In this document: in pieces, positions 53,476-62,427 of the stretch | How the letters are laid out: each line of letters starts with the position of its first letter | Numbering within the stretch: the stretch's first letter is position 1 | NCBI RefSeq assembly: GCF_023614235.1 | Contig: NZ_CP094264.1 | Location: forward strand, 2,914,001 to 2,978,000 | DNA: 64,000 bases | Origin: Streptomyces sp. MRC013 | GTDB taxonomy: Bacteria; Actinomycetota; Actinomycetes; Streptomycetales; Streptomycetaceae | Reading direction: 5' to 3' | The notes under the pieces: generated by a model | The model's input: the letters and a program-made list of their open reading frames with translations, nothing else | The model's database searches: none | What the model was told of the DNA's origin: nothing | Position numbers and translations under genes: made by a program

Positions 53476-55512
53476 ATGACGCCACTCGACCACGAGCTGC
53501 TCCGGGAACGGGCCTTCCACGACCTCTGCCGCGCCGCGCTGACCCGCATGGCGGACGGCGCCGCCGAAACCGTCGTCACCGGCGAGGACGTCTCCGCCTC
53601 CGGGGCCGACGCCGAGAACCTCGGCTACCACCTGCGCAGCCGCGCCAGGGAACTCCACGAGGAACCACCCGGCCCGCTCTTCTTCGGCCGCCTCGACCAC
53701 GCCGACGGCCGCAGCCACCACATCGGCCGCCGCCGCGTCGCCACCCACTCGGCCGAGCCGCCGCTCGTCGTCGACTGGCGGGCGCCCGTGGCCCGGGCGT
53801 TCTACCAGGCCCGGCCGGAGGACCCCCAGGGGGTGCGGGTCCGGCGGCGCTTCGGCTGGGCCCCGTACAGCAAGGGCGACTCCGCCGACCTGACCGGCCT
53901 GGAGGACGAGCACCTCCAGCACCCGGCGCCCGGAACCACCCCCGCCGCCGACGTGGACGGCCTGCTCGCCGCCGAGATCGAGAGACCGCGGGTCGGGCCC
54001 ATGCGGGACATCGCCGCGACCATCCGGCCCGAGCAGGACGACCTCGTCCGCGCCCCGCTCGGCACCTCCCTCTGCGTCCAGGGCGCCCCCGGCACCGGCA
54101 AGACCGCCGTCGGCCTGCACCGCGTCGCCTACCTGCTCTACACCCACCCCCGGCGCGTCCAGCGGGACGGGATGCTCGTCCTCGGCCCCAACCGGGCCTT
54201 CCTCGCGTACGTCTCCGAGGTGCTGCCCGCCCTCGGCGAACGGGACGTCCGCCAGACCACCGTCGACGAGGAGATCGCCCGCACCGTCGGCCACACCCCG
54301 CGCGCCGAGGACACCGCGGCGGCGGCGGCCGTCAAGCACGACGCCCGGATGGCCGTCGTCCTGCACCGCGCCCTCCACGCGCGCGTGAGGCCCCCCTCCG
54401 AGGAGCTGGCCGTCCCGGACGGCACCTACCGCTGGCGCGTCCCCGCCGACGAGCTCGCCGCCCTCGTCGAGGGCGTGCGGGCGGAGGCCCCGCCGTACCC
54501 GGTCGGCCGGGAGCGGTTGCGCAGCCGGGTGGTACGGGCCCTGCGCGCGCGTGCCGAGCGGCGCGCCGGACCCGTGGGCGCCGCCTGGGAGCGGCGCGTC
54601 GGCCGGTCCCGGCCGGTGGCGGCGCTGCTCGACGCCTGCTGGCCCCGGGCCGTACCCGAGCAGGTGCTCGCCGAGGTGCTGGCCGACCCGTGCGACCCCG
54701 CGCTGACCGGCGCCGAACGCGAGGCGATCCGCTGGGCCCGGCCCCCGCGCTCGTACCGCTCCGCCCGCTGGACCGCCGCCGACCTGGTCCTCCTCGACGA
54801 ACTGGCCGGGCTGATGGAACGCCCCGCCGGCCACGGCCACATCGTGGTCGACGAGGCGCAGGACCTGTCGCCCATGCAGTGCCGGGCCGTCGCCCGCCGG
54901 AGCGCCGCGTCCGGTTCGCTCACCGTGCTGGGCGACCTCGCGCAGGGCACCACCGCGTGGGCGGCCCGCGACTGGCGGGAGCAGATGGCGCACCTGGGCC
55001 GCCCGGACGCCCGCGTCACCGCCCTGACCGCCGGCTACCGGGTGCCGGGCGCCGTCGTGGACCTGGCCAACCGGCTGCTCGGCGCCCTGCGCGTGGACGT
55101 GCCGCCCGCCCGCGCGGTGCGCCGGGACGGCGAGGTGGCCGTCCGGGCGGTCACCGACCTGGACGCCGCCGTCGTGGACGCCGTGCGCGCGGCACTCGGC
55201 CGGGAGGGCTCCGTCGGCGTGATCGCGGCGGACGCGGCGTGCGGGCGGCTGCGCGACGCGCTGGCGGCGGCCGGGGTCGCGACCGGGCACCCCGGCGAGG
55301 TGGCCGCCGACGCGCCCCGCACCACGGTGGTGCCGGCCGGACTGGCGAAGGGCCTGGAGTACGACCACGTCGTCCTCGCCGAACCCGCCGCCGTCGCGGA
55401 GACCGGGCCGCGCGGTCCGAACCGGCTCTACGTGGCCCTCACGCGCGCGGTGTCCCGGCTGGACGTCCTGCACGCCCGGCCGCTGCCGGCGGAGCTGCGC
55501 GCGGCGCCCTGA
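53476..55512 (+). CDS. HelD-like superfamily 1 ATPase/helicase
   Basis: A 678-aa UvrD/HelD-like ATPase. The N-terminal coiled region contains the HelD feature LVVDWRAPVARAFYQARPED; Walker A is VQGAPGTGKTAVGLHR near residue 200; Walker B is HIVVDEAQDLSPMQ near residue 457; motifs GDLAQGT, TAGYRVPGAVV and LYVALTRAV complete the helicase set. Actinobacterial HelD/HelR proteins bind RNA polymerase and free it from stalled DNA or rifamycin. No rifamycin-associated element is visible upstream. A TATTCT box lies 7 bp before the ATG, suggesting a leaderless mRNA. Confidence 0.88.
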   Translation: MTPLDHELLRERAFHDLCRAALTRMADGAAETVVTGEDVSASGADAENLGYHLRSRARELHEEPPGPLFFGRLDHADGRSHHIGRRRVATHSAEPPLVVDWRAPVARAFYQARPEDPQGVRVRRRFGWAPYSKGDSADLTGLEDEHLQHPAPGTTPAADVDGLLAAEIERPRVGPMRDIAATIRPEQDDLVRAPLGTSLCVQGAPGTGKTAVGLHRVAYLLYTHPRRVQRDGMLVLGPNRAFLAYVSEVLPALGERDVRQTTVDEEIARTVGHTPRAEDTAAAAAVKHDARMAVVLHRALHARVRPPSEELAVPDGTYRWRVPADELAALVEGVRAEAPPYPVGRERLRSRVVRALRARAERRAGPVGAAWERRVGRSRPVAALLDACWPRAVPEQVLAEVLADPCDPALTGAEREAIRWARPPRSYRSARWTAADLVLLDELAGLMERPAGHGHIVVDEAQDLSPMQCRAVARRSAASGSLTVLGDLAQGTTAWAARDWREQMAHLGRPDARVTALTAGYRVPGAVVDLANRLLGALRVDVPPARAVRRDGEVAVRAVTDLDAAVVDAVRAALGREGSVGVIAADAACGRLRDALAAAGVATGHPGEVAADAPRTTVVPAGLAKGLEYDHVVLAEPAAVAETGPRGPNRLYVALTRAVSRLDVLHARPLPAELRAAP

Positions 55513-55519
55513 CCCCGTG

Positions 55520-55548
55520 GCGCCGGGCCCGCCGCACGGGCCCGGCGC
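55520..55548 (+). terminator. Terminator of the helicase gene
   Basis: Perfect 11-bp arms GCGCCGGGCCC / GGGCCCGGCGC with a 7-nt loop, 8 bp after the stop. Confidence 0.75.
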
Positions 55549-55631
55549 GGGGGCGGTACGACTACGATCGGCCGTGTGGAGTGGGGGGACGGACACCGCG
55601 CGGGCCGTGCGCGCGCCCCGGAGCGGGCGCC

Positions 55632-56807
55632 GTGACGCTCGTCGTCCTCGGCGCCGACGCGGCGGTCGCCCGCGCGGCGGCCGGCCTGCCCGTCGACGTC
55701 GTCCACGTACGGCTGCCCGGCGCCGCGCCCCTCGACGCGCCCGCCGCCGCGTACCACGCGGCCGACTACCAGCACGGCCCGACCTTCCGGGCCTTCGTCG
55801 ACGAGGTGCTGCGGCCCCTCGCCCCGGCCGCCGTCGTCTCGCTCACCGAACTCGGACTCGAACCGGCGGCCGCCGCGGCCCGCCGCCTCGGCGCGGCCGG
55901 GACGCCCCCGGAGGTCGTACGGGCGACGCGCGACAAGCTGGAGATGCGGCGCGCCCTGGAGCGGGCGGCCCCGCACCTGAACCCGCCGTTCGCCGCCGGC
56001 GACGACGCGGAGGCGGTGGCCCGGCTGTTCGGCGGGGGCGCCCCCGTGGTCGCCAAGCCGGTGGCCGGCACCGGCAGCAACGCGGTCGCGCTCGTACGCT
56101 CGGCGTCCGCCCTGCCGAAGGACCGCAGGACCCGTGCCACGCTTCTCGAACGGTACGTCGACGGACGGGAGTTCAGCGTCGAGACGCTCTCCTCGGGCGG
56201 GCGCCACACCTGCCTCGGCATCGCGGAGAAGCACACCGAGGGCGAGGCGTTCGTCGAAGTCGCCCATCTGATGCCGCCGCCGTCACTGGACGCGGTCGGG
56301 CGGCGTCGGGTGGAGCGGGCGGTCGCGGAACTGCTCGACGCGGTGGGGCTCACGGACGGCCCGGCGCACACGGAGGTCAAGGTCGACGGCGCCCGCGTGA
56401 CCGTCGTCGAGACGCACACCCGCCCCGGCGGCGACGGCATCCCCGACCTCGTCCGCCTCACCCGGGGCGTCGACTGGCGGCGCGCCGCCCTGGGCTGGGC
56501 GATCGGCGAGGGCCCGCGCGAGGAGCCGGACGGGGCACCGGCGGCGGCCGCGGCGACCGTGTTCGTCACCGCCCCGCCGGGCCGCGTCACGGCGGTCGCC
56601 CCGCCGCCCGAGCCGACGCGGTGGCGGCTGCTGCGCTGGGACGTGCCGGTGGAGCCGGGCGACCCGGTCACCCCGCTCAGGTCGTCCGCGGACCGGCTCG
56701 GCACGGCGGTGCTGACGGCGGACGGCACGCGCGCGTGCGCGGCCGCGGTCGACGAACTGCGGTCCCGGGGGACGGTGAGGACGGGCACCTCGAAGGGCGA
56801 GGCGTGA
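55632..56807 (+). CDS. ATP-grasp ligase (L-amino-acid ligase type)
   Basis: A 391-aa ATP-grasp enzyme. The order is typical: N-terminal Rossmann-like part (VVLGADAAVARAAAGLPVDV), central VRATRDKLEMRRALE, the ATP-binding VVAKPVAGTGSNAVALV, GREFSVETLSSGGRHT with the signature Glu, and HTEVKVDGARVTVVETHTRPGGD with the metal-binding Glu/Arg. The C-terminal domain closes the fold. It could form a peptide, carboxylate-amine or similar bond; no biosynthetic partner genes are adjacent. Start GTG 55632 with GGAG upstream. Confidence 0.82.
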   Translation: MTLVVLGADAAVARAAAGLPVDVVHVRLPGAAPLDAPAAAYHAADYQHGPTFRAFVDEVLRPLAPAAVVSLTELGLEPAAAAARRLGAAGTPPEVVRATRDKLEMRRALERAAPHLNPPFAAGDDAEAVARLFGGGAPVVAKPVAGTGSNAVALVRSASALPKDRRTRATLLERYVDGREFSVETLSSGGRHTCLGIAEKHTEGEAFVEVAHLMPPPSLDAVGRRRVERAVAELLDAVGLTDGPAHTEVKVDGARVTVVETHTRPGGDGIPDLVRLTRGVDWRRAALGWAIGEGPREEPDGAPAAAAATVFVTAPPGRVTAVAPPPEPTRWRLLRWDVPVEPGDPVTPLRSSADRLGTAVLTADGTRACAAAVDELRSRGTVRTGTSKGEA

Positions 56808-57128
56808 CACACCGAAGCGATCGGCCGGGCGGAACCCCGGGCGGTCCGCCGCCCCTGCCGGTCCGCGCCCCCGCCGCCCGCCGCCCGCCGCCCCGCCGGT
56901 CGTCCGCGGACTTCGAAGGCCGCCGCACGGACGCCTCGGCGGTCCCGAGCGCGGCTGCGTTCCCGCCGGGCGCCGGCACACCCCCTCGGCCGGGAGGCAC
57001 ACCGGACGTTCCACGGTCCCCGGGCCCGGCCGTGCGCACCCGCAGAAGAGCGGGGCCGCCCGCACGGCGCGGGGGCCGGACGACCGTGCCCCCGGAGGGC
57101 CGTGACGGCGAGTCGCGCTTCCGGGGGC
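56808..57128. other. Interval between convergent genes, no gene seen
   Basis: GC-rich, Pro/Arg-coding frames only. No clear terminator. Confidence 0.4.
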
Positions 57129-57884
57129 CTACGACCGGCCCGCGGCGGGCGGGCGGCCGGTGTGCCGCCGCGGCGCGGGCGGGCGGCCGGCGGAGCGCAG
57201 CGTCCGCTCGGAGACCTCGGCGCGGACGTCCGCGCCGGGAGGCGGGGCGAGCCTGATCCCGGCACCGGTGAGGATGCCCAGGTCCAGCTCCCAGGCGACC
57301 CGGGAGCGCCGCTCCCACACCGCGAACGCGGTCCGCACGTGCTGCCGGGCCCGCGCCTCCGTCATCCCGGTGACCTCGACCAGGTGGGCGAACGCCTGCG
57401 CCTCGACGCCGCGGACCCGGGCGTACCCGTAGTGGGTGACCGTGTGGCAGTCGGTGCACAGGCAGATGAGCCGCTTCAGGGTCTGCACGCGCGCACGCTC
57501 GTCGTACGCCCACCGTTCGTGGGCCTCCAGCAGGCGCCGCCGCTCCCGGTCCTCGCCGGCGCCGCAGACCTCGCAGCGCCGCCCGGCCCGGCGGGTGATC
57601 ATCCGGCGGAGCCGTTCCCAGTCCCGCCGGTCCACGCAGGACCGGACGTTGGTGAACCAGCAGGTCTGTGGTACCAGGTCGACGAAGAGCCCGTTCCCCA
57701 GGTCCCGGTCCTCGCCGGGCAGCAGGTCGGGGACGTCCGGCGCGGCCGCCCACCGCTCCAGCCCCGCCATCCCCGGCCGGGGCGCGTACCAGCGCCCGGC
57801 CGACGGATCCCACCGCGCCCCGCCCTTCTTCGCCTCGTCCTTCTCGGCGAACGGCACGTCCAACCAGATGCGTTCGGCTGCCAC
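57129..57884 (-). CDS. DUF5710 / HNH-like zinc-binding protein
   Basis: A 251-aa protein. The N-terminal DUF5710 domain reads RIWLDVPFAEKDEAKKGGAR followed by WDPSAGRWYAP. The middle region has CxxC plus CxxCH: RRCEVCGAG, then ICLCTDCHTVTHYGYARV, with conserved His (LEAHERW), an HNH-like zinc cluster. The C-terminal region is helical then Pro-rich. The start is GTG 57884 with GGAGGGA upstream. A nuclease or nucleic-acid binding role is likely but not proven. Confidence 0.8.
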   Translation of the reverse strand: MAAERIWLDVPFAEKDEAKKGGARWDPSAGRWYAPRPGMAGLERWAAAPDVPDLLPGEDRDLGNGLFVDLVPQTCWFTNVRSCVDRRDWERLRRMITRRAGRRCEVCGAGEDRERRRLLEAHERWAYDERARVQTLKRLICLCTDCHTVTHYGYARVRGVEAQAFAHLVEVTGMTEARARQHVRTAFAVWERRSRVAWELDLGILTGAGIRLAPPPGADVRAEVSERTLRSAGRPPAPRRHTGRPPAAGRS

Positions 57885-58167
57885 GGCGTCCCTCCCCGTC
57901 GACGTCCCCGCCCATGCTGGCACGGTCGGCGGGGTGCGACGAGGGGGGCCGGTCGGTCGGCGCGGACGTCCGGCGGCCGGTCCGGGCGGGCGGCGCCCCC
58001 GCCACCGGGGTGCGGCCCGCGCCGCCGGGGCACGGTGGCCGCCACGCCCCCGGGGCGTGGAGCCCGGGGCGCCGGAGCCGGGCCCTGTGCCGGGCCGGAC
58101 GGGTCCGGGGCCGAACCCGGCCGCGTTCGGAGGCGCGGCCACCGGGTCCGGGTCCGTGCGGAGAGCC

Positions 58168-58452
58168 TCAGCGAGGACCGAATCCGCCGTACGGCCGCAG
58201 GGGGATGATCTGGAAGTCCGACATCCCCTTCTGCGCCAGGGGAAGCGCCGCCACGGCCGCTTCGGCCTCCTCCGGCGACTCGGCTTCGAGGAGGAAGCAG
58301 GCGCCCCGGGTGTCCCCGCGCAACCAGATCTGACGCAGCGCCCCGTCGGCGTAGAGCCCCCGGACCGTCTCGACCTCCCGGGGGAGGACGGCGGCGAAGT
58401 CCTCGTCGCTGAACCGATCGCTGTAGCGCCGCGTGATCACCATGAATTGCAC
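58168..58452 (-). CDS. YCII-related protein
   Basis: A 94-aa ferredoxin-fold protein: MQFMVITRRYSDRFSDEDFA, a central LYADGALRQIWLRGDTRGAC and AESPEEAEAAVAALPLAQKG. YCII/muconolactone-isomerase-like proteins are often signal or ligand-binding modules. GTG 58452 and ATG 58443 are both possible starts; neither has a clear ribosome site. No operon partner. Confidence 0.8.
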   Translation of the reverse strand: MQFMVITRRYSDRFSDEDFAAVLPREVETVRGLYADGALRQIWLRGDTRGACFLLEAESPEEAEAAVAALPLAQKGMSDFQIIPLRPYGGFGPR

Positions 58453-59116
58453 GCGCCGAAGTTACCAAGGTACGGCGGCGTGAACCGAACGCGATGGCGA
58501 AGGAGGTCACCTCGACCCGGATCCGTGGCCGGACCGGTGACCCGAGTCCGGTGACCCGGGTCCGGTGGTGCGGGTCCGGTGGTGCGGGCTCCGGCTTCGG
58601 CGGGCCTCCCTCGGCCGCCGACGGGACGGCGGCGGGTCGCGGGTGCGCGGCGGGCGCGGGTGCGCGGCGGAGGCGGGCGGCGGCCACCGTCCGGGGCACC
58701 CGGCCGGTGACCGCCGCCGTTCGAGCCCGCACCGTCGGTGCGGGCGGGGCGGCTCCGGTGCGGGCGGGGTGGCTCCGGCACGAGAGGGGCTGCCGCTCGT
58801 ACGGGCGGGCTGACCCCGGTACGGGGAAACCGCTACCGGCCCGGACGGCCCCGCCGGCCCGGGGAGCCGCCCCCGAACGCGTGCGTACGACGCCGACGGG
58901 GCCGGTCCCGACGGGTCCGCTGCCGCAGCGGGCGGGGGCCGGGAGCGCGGACCGTGCACCGGAGGACGCCCTCGCCGCCTCCCGCCGGGGACAGCTTCAC
59001 CACGGCCGGCGCCGACCACTCCGACAGCCGGGCCGGCGGCCGGATCGGCGCCCCGGCGCATAACTTCCGCTAGCGTCCGCTTGCAATTGTTAGCGAAGGT
59101 GGTGCACCATCGGGGT
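58453..59116. other. Gene-free GC-rich interval with direct repeats
   Basis: No protein supported. Contains copies of GTGCGGG(T/C)TCCGGTGG near 58563-58600 and two 20-bp units (see repeat). The right end holds TAGCG motifs before the XRE gene. Confidence 0.45.
58739..58778. repeat. Two 20-bp tandem repeats
   Basis: The unit TGCGGGCGGGGCGGCTCCGG occurs twice in tandem with one C/T difference. Confidence 0.7.
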
Positions 59117-59518
59117 ATGGCATCACTGAACGTCGGCAACCTCGGCGAGTACCTGCGCGAGCAGCGGCGCACCGCGCAGCTGTCGCTGCGGCAGCTCGCG
59201 GAGGCGGCCGGGGTGTCGAACCCGTATCTGAGCCAGATCGAGCGCGGGCTGCGCAAGCCGAGCGCCGAGGTGCTCCAGCAGGTCGCCAAGGCGCTGCGGA
59301 TATCGGCCGAGACGCTGTACGTGCGGGCCGGGATCCTCGACGAGCGGGACCGCGAGGAGCTGGAGACGCGGGCCGTCATCCTCGCCGACCCCTCGATCAA
59401 CGAGCGGCAGAAGCAGGTGCTGCTCCAGATCTACGACTCCTTCCGCAAGGAGAACGCGCTCGACGCGCAGAGCGGCACCGGTGATGCCGGAGCAGCCGCA
59501 GGACCGACCGAACTCTGA
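59117..59518 (+). CDS. XRE-family regulator (Rv0474-like)
   Basis: A 133-aa HTH protein. The HTH_XRE domain is LGEYLREQRRTAQLSLRQLA, then EAAGVSNPYLSQIERGLRKP. The C-terminal part (PSINERQKQVLLQIYDSFRK) matches the M. tuberculosis Rv0474 family as I recall it, which precedes the HBHA gene there and here. ATG 59117 is preferred, within a TAGCG-containing region (59071 and 59091) that may be its own operator. Likely controls the downstream HBHA-like gene. Confidence 0.85.
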   Translation: MASLNVGNLGEYLREQRRTAQLSLRQLAEAAGVSNPYLSQIERGLRKPSAEVLQQVAKALRISAETLYVRAGILDERDREELETRAVILADPSINERQKQVLLQIYDSFRKENALDAQSGTGDAGAAAGPTEL

Positions 59519-59579
59519 CTCCACCACGCTCGCGCGCACCGTCGCGCGACGAACCCGCGACACGGGAGGACCACAGACC

Positions 59580-60194
59580 ATGGCCATCATCGACGAGCTG
59601 CGTACGCCCCTCTACTTCGCCGCCGGTACCGCCGACCTCGCCGTGCAGCAGGCCCGCAGGATCGCCGCCGAGGCCCCGGCCCGGCTGGACGCGGTGCGCA
59701 ACACCGACCCGAAGGCGGTGCAGGAGAAGGTCGCCGCACAGGCGAAGGAGGCGCAGGCGACGCTCCAGACCAAGTTCACCGAACTGATCGGCGGCCTCGA
59801 CACGGACCTGAAGAAGCTCGGCGGGACCGCCCAGAGCCTGGCCCTGCGCGGCGTCGGCGCGGCGGCCGAGTACGCCGTGAAGGCCCGCGAGGCCTACGAG
59901 AAGGTCGCCGAGCACGGCGAGCAGGCCGTCAGGGCCTGGCGGGGTGAGGCCGCGGAGGAGATCACCGAGATCGCCATCGCCGTCGAACCCGACTCCGTCC
60001 CGGGGGCCGGGGCCGACAAGGCCGAGCCCACCGGCAAGGCCGAGCGCGCCGACGAGACCGCGGGGACCGGGCAGGCCGACGCGGGGGACGCCGACGCCGA
60101 GGCGGCCACCGGGCCCGGTGCCACCCGGAAGGGCCCCGTCCGGAGGGCCGCCACCCGGAAGGCCACCCCTTCGGGTGGCGCCGACGAGAAGTGA
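59580..60194 (+). CDS. Heparin-binding hemagglutinin-like coiled-coil protein (HBHA homologue)
   Basis: A 204-aa protein. The first 130 residues are a long amphipathic helix starting MAIIDELRTPLYFAAGTADL, like mycobacterial HBHA, followed by a disordered Ala/Asp/Lys tail ending RKATPSGGADEK. The mycobacterial Lys-rich PAKK repeats are replaced here by mixed acidic and basic residues, so heparin binding is doubtful. It lies between the Rv0474-like and Rv0476-like genes. Surface association or membrane-lipid interaction is inferred. GGGAGGA precedes ATG. Confidence 0.83.
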   Translation: MAIIDELRTPLYFAAGTADLAVQQARRIAAEAPARLDAVRNTDPKAVQEKVAAQAKEAQATLQTKFTELIGGLDTDLKKLGGTAQSLALRGVGAAAEYAVKAREAYEKVAEHGEQAVRAWRGEAAEEITEIAIAVEPDSVPGAGADKAEPTGKAERADETAGTGQADAGDADAEAATGPGATRKGPVRRAATRKATPSGGADEK

Positions 60195-60208
60195 CCCCGA
60201 GCTGAGCG

Positions 60209-60275
60209 CCCGGCCGGGGCCGGCACCGGACCGGTACCGGCCCCGGCCGGGTACCGCCCCGGTTGCCGGGGCGGT
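60209..60275 (+). terminator. Two consecutive hairpins after the HBHA-like gene
   Basis: Hairpin 1 has 15-bp arms CCCGGCCGGGGCCGG / CCGGCCCCGGCCGGG (60209-60251). Hairpin 2 has arms ACCGCCCCGG / CCGGGGCGGT with a 3-nt loop (60253-60275). Either would reduce read-through into the DUF2516 gene. Confidence 0.7.
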
Positions 60276-60328
60276 GTACGGGTAGCTTGGCCGCGAACGC
60301 CCCACCCATCCGACAGGCGGTACCCACC

Positions 60329-60658
60329 ATGCTGATGTCCGGCTTCAACTCGCTGCTCGGGCTGCTGTCCCTCGCGATGCTCGTGTTCGCCGTCGTCGCG
60401 CTGGCCCTCGCCGCTCTGGCACGGGAGGACGCCTACCGGGCCGCGGACAAGCAGACCAAGCCGTTCTGGCTGATCATCCTGGGTGTCACGGTCGTCGTGA
60501 ACATCTTCCCGATCCTCCTGGTCCTCCAGCTCGCCGGACTCGTGGCGACCATCGTCTTCATGGTGGACGTCCGCCCCGCTCTGCGGCGGGTGTCGGGCGG
60601 CGGCCGGCGCGGATCCAGCAGCGACGGCCCGTACGGCCCCTACAACGGCGGCCGGTGA
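60329..60658 (+). CDS. DUF2516 membrane protein (Rv0476-like)
   Basis: A 109-aa protein with two helices (LLSLAMLVFAVVALALAALA and FWLIILGVTVVVNIFPILLV) and a Gly/Ser/Tyr tail (SSSDGPYGPYNGGR). It matches the small TM protein that follows HBHA in mycobacteria. Function unknown. Confidence 0.83.
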   Translation: MLMSGFNSLLGLLSLAMLVFAVVALALAALAREDAYRAADKQTKPFWLIILGVTVVVNIFPILLVLQLAGLVATIVFMVDVRPALRRVSGGGRRGSSSDGPYGPYNGGR

Positions 60659-60660
60659 CC

Positions 60661-60688
60661 GTCACCGGGCGGCCGGCCGCCCGGTGAC
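60661..60688. terminator. Perfect 28-bp palindrome between convergent genes
   Basis: GTCACCGGGCGGCC and its exact complement abut without spacer, so the hairpin has only a minimal loop. It serves both convergent genes. Confidence 0.65.
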
Positions 60689-60695
60689 GCGACCG

Positions 60696-61931
60696 TCAGC
60701 GGGCCGCCCTGTCCAGGAGCAGGACCGCCACGTCGTCCGTCAGCTCCCCGGCGTTCAGCTTGCGGACCTCCGCCACCGCGGCCTCCAGGAGTTCCTCGCC
60801 GACCAGGCCGCGGGCGAGCTGGCGGTTGATCATCTCGATCATGCCCTCCTGGCCGAGGCGCGGCGAGCCGGGACCCGCAGAGCGGCCCTCGATCAGGCCG
60901 TCCGTGTACATCATCAGGCTCCACACCCCGCCCAGCTCCACCTGCAGCCGCGGCCACCGGGCCCTCGGCAGCAAGCCCAGCGCCGGACCGCCGTCCTCGT
61001 ACGGGAGCAGCCGGGCGCCCTGCGCGGGGCGGGCGAGGAGCGGCGCGGGGTGACCGGCCAGGCACACCCCGGCCCGCCGCCCGTCGGGCGCGATGTCCAC
61101 GGTGCACAGGGTGGCGAAGACCTCCTCGCTCTCCCGCTCGTGCTCCAGCACCCGCTGCAGCGTCGACAGCAGTTCGTCCCCGCACAGCCCCGCGAACGTC
61201 AGCGCCCGCCACGCGATGCGCAGCTCCACGCCGAGCGCCGCCTCGTCGGGGCCGTGCCCGCACACGTCGCCGATCATCGCGTGCACCGTGCCGTCCGGGG
61301 TGCGCACCGTGTCGTAGAAGTCGCCTCCCAACAGGGCGCGCGAGCGGCCCGGCCGGTAGCGGGCGGCGAACCGCAGGTCGGATCCCTGGAGCAGCGGCGT
61401 CGGCAGGAGTCCGCGCTCCAGCCGGGCGTTCTCCTGGGCCCGCAGCCGCGACTCGGCCAGTTTCACCTGCACCGAGTCGGCGCGCTTGCGCTCCACCGCG
61501 TACCGGATGGCCCGGCTCAGCAGCGGCCCGTCCAGCTCCTCCCGGAACAGCCGGTCCTGCGCGCCCGCCCGTACCGCCTCCGCCGCCAGCTCCGCGTGCT
61601 CCGACCCCGCCAGGGCGAGTACGGCGTGGCGCGGAGCGACGCGCAGGACGTGCCGCAGCACGGCCAGGGGGTCGTCGTCGCGCCGCACGTCGGCGGGCAG
61701 GTCGAGGTCGACCAGGACGCAGTGCACGTCGTCGGTGAGCAGCCGCTCCGCCTCCGTGAGGTTCCGGGCGGTGCGTATGCGGATGCGGCCGCCGACGGCG
61801 TCGACCAGTTCGGGAACGGTGAAGGTGCCCGCCGGATCGTCCCCGATCACCAGCAGGGTGAGGTCGCCGTTCGCCACATCGAGCGTGTTCGCCCTCTGCC
61901 GCTGTGCGGGCAGGGACGCGGGTACGGGCAT
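60696..61931 (-). CDS. SpoIIE-type PP2C phosphatase with receiver-like domain
   Basis: A 411-aa protein. The N-terminal 140 residues resemble a response-regulator receiver (LTLLVIGDDPAGTFTV, VHCVLVDLDLPADV with the candidate phosphoacceptor Asp, AVLALAGSEHAEL). A linker helix (LAESRLRAQENARLERGLLP) leads to a SpoIIE/PP2C domain: GGDFYDTVRTPDG, AMIGDVCGHGPDEAA, LAGHPAPLL and LMMYTDGLIEGR with the metal aspartates. It probably dephosphorylates an anti-anti-sigma factor. Start ATG 61931 with GGAAGGAAA upstream. Confidence 0.88.
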   Translation of the reverse strand: MPVPASLPAQRQRANTLDVANGDLTLLVIGDDPAGTFTVPELVDAVGGRIRIRTARNLTEAERLLTDDVHCVLVDLDLPADVRRDDDPLAVLRHVLRVAPRHAVLALAGSEHAELAAEAVRAGAQDRLFREELDGPLLSRAIRYAVERKRADSVQVKLAESRLRAQENARLERGLLPTPLLQGSDLRFAARYRPGRSRALLGGDFYDTVRTPDGTVHAMIGDVCGHGPDEAALGVELRIAWRALTFAGLCGDELLSTLQRVLEHERESEEVFATLCTVDIAPDGRRAGVCLAGHPAPLLARPAQGARLLPYEDGGPALGLLPRARWPRLQVELGGVWSLMMYTDGLIEGRSAGPGSPRLGQEGMIEMINRQLARGLVGEELLEAAVAEVRKLNAGELTDDVAVLLLDRAAR

Positions 61932-62427
61932 CGGTTCGGTTTCCTTCCCTCCCCCGAGGGTGCGGCGGAGCACCGGACGACACCCCGCCGACGGGGACCA
62001 TAGCGGCACCCGGCGCCCGAACGGAATGGCGATCAGTTAAGAGACCGCGGCATATGCCATGCAAGGGGAGGGAGTCGGCCATTCCCGCATGAGAAACATC
62101 ACGCGGGGAACGCCTTCCACCTGCGGTCCTTACCCCCGGGCCCCCGGGACCGACACCTCCCGGGCACCCGCGGGCCGCGGTCGGCACCGCTCGGGCGCCT
62201 GCGGGTTGCGGTCCGTACCGTCCGTGCCCGTGCCGCCGGGCGCCCGCGGGTTACGGTCCATGCGGTCGGGCATGTGCGGGCTGTGGTCCGCGCCGCCGGG
62301 TGCCCGCGGTGCGTACCGGTGCCGTCCGGCGTTCCGCCTCCGTCCTGCCCGGGTGTCCGCTCCCGTACCGTCCGGGCGCCCGTCCCCCGCCGTGCGGGTG
62401 CGCGTGGTCCGGTCGGTGCGGGGCGGG
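61932..62427. other. Interval between phosphatase and NlpC/P60 genes
   Basis: The left part holds the phosphatase promoter (less GC-rich near 62035-62100). From 62110 on there are degenerate repeats such as GGGCGCCTGCGGGTTGCGGT and GGGCGCCCGCGGGTTACGGT (62193 and 62238). No gene supported. Confidence 0.45.

Noticed and set aside
60696..62187. A 515-aa minus-strand frame overlapping the phosphatase
   Set aside because: Different frame from the SpoIIE-type protein, whose motifs are unambiguous.
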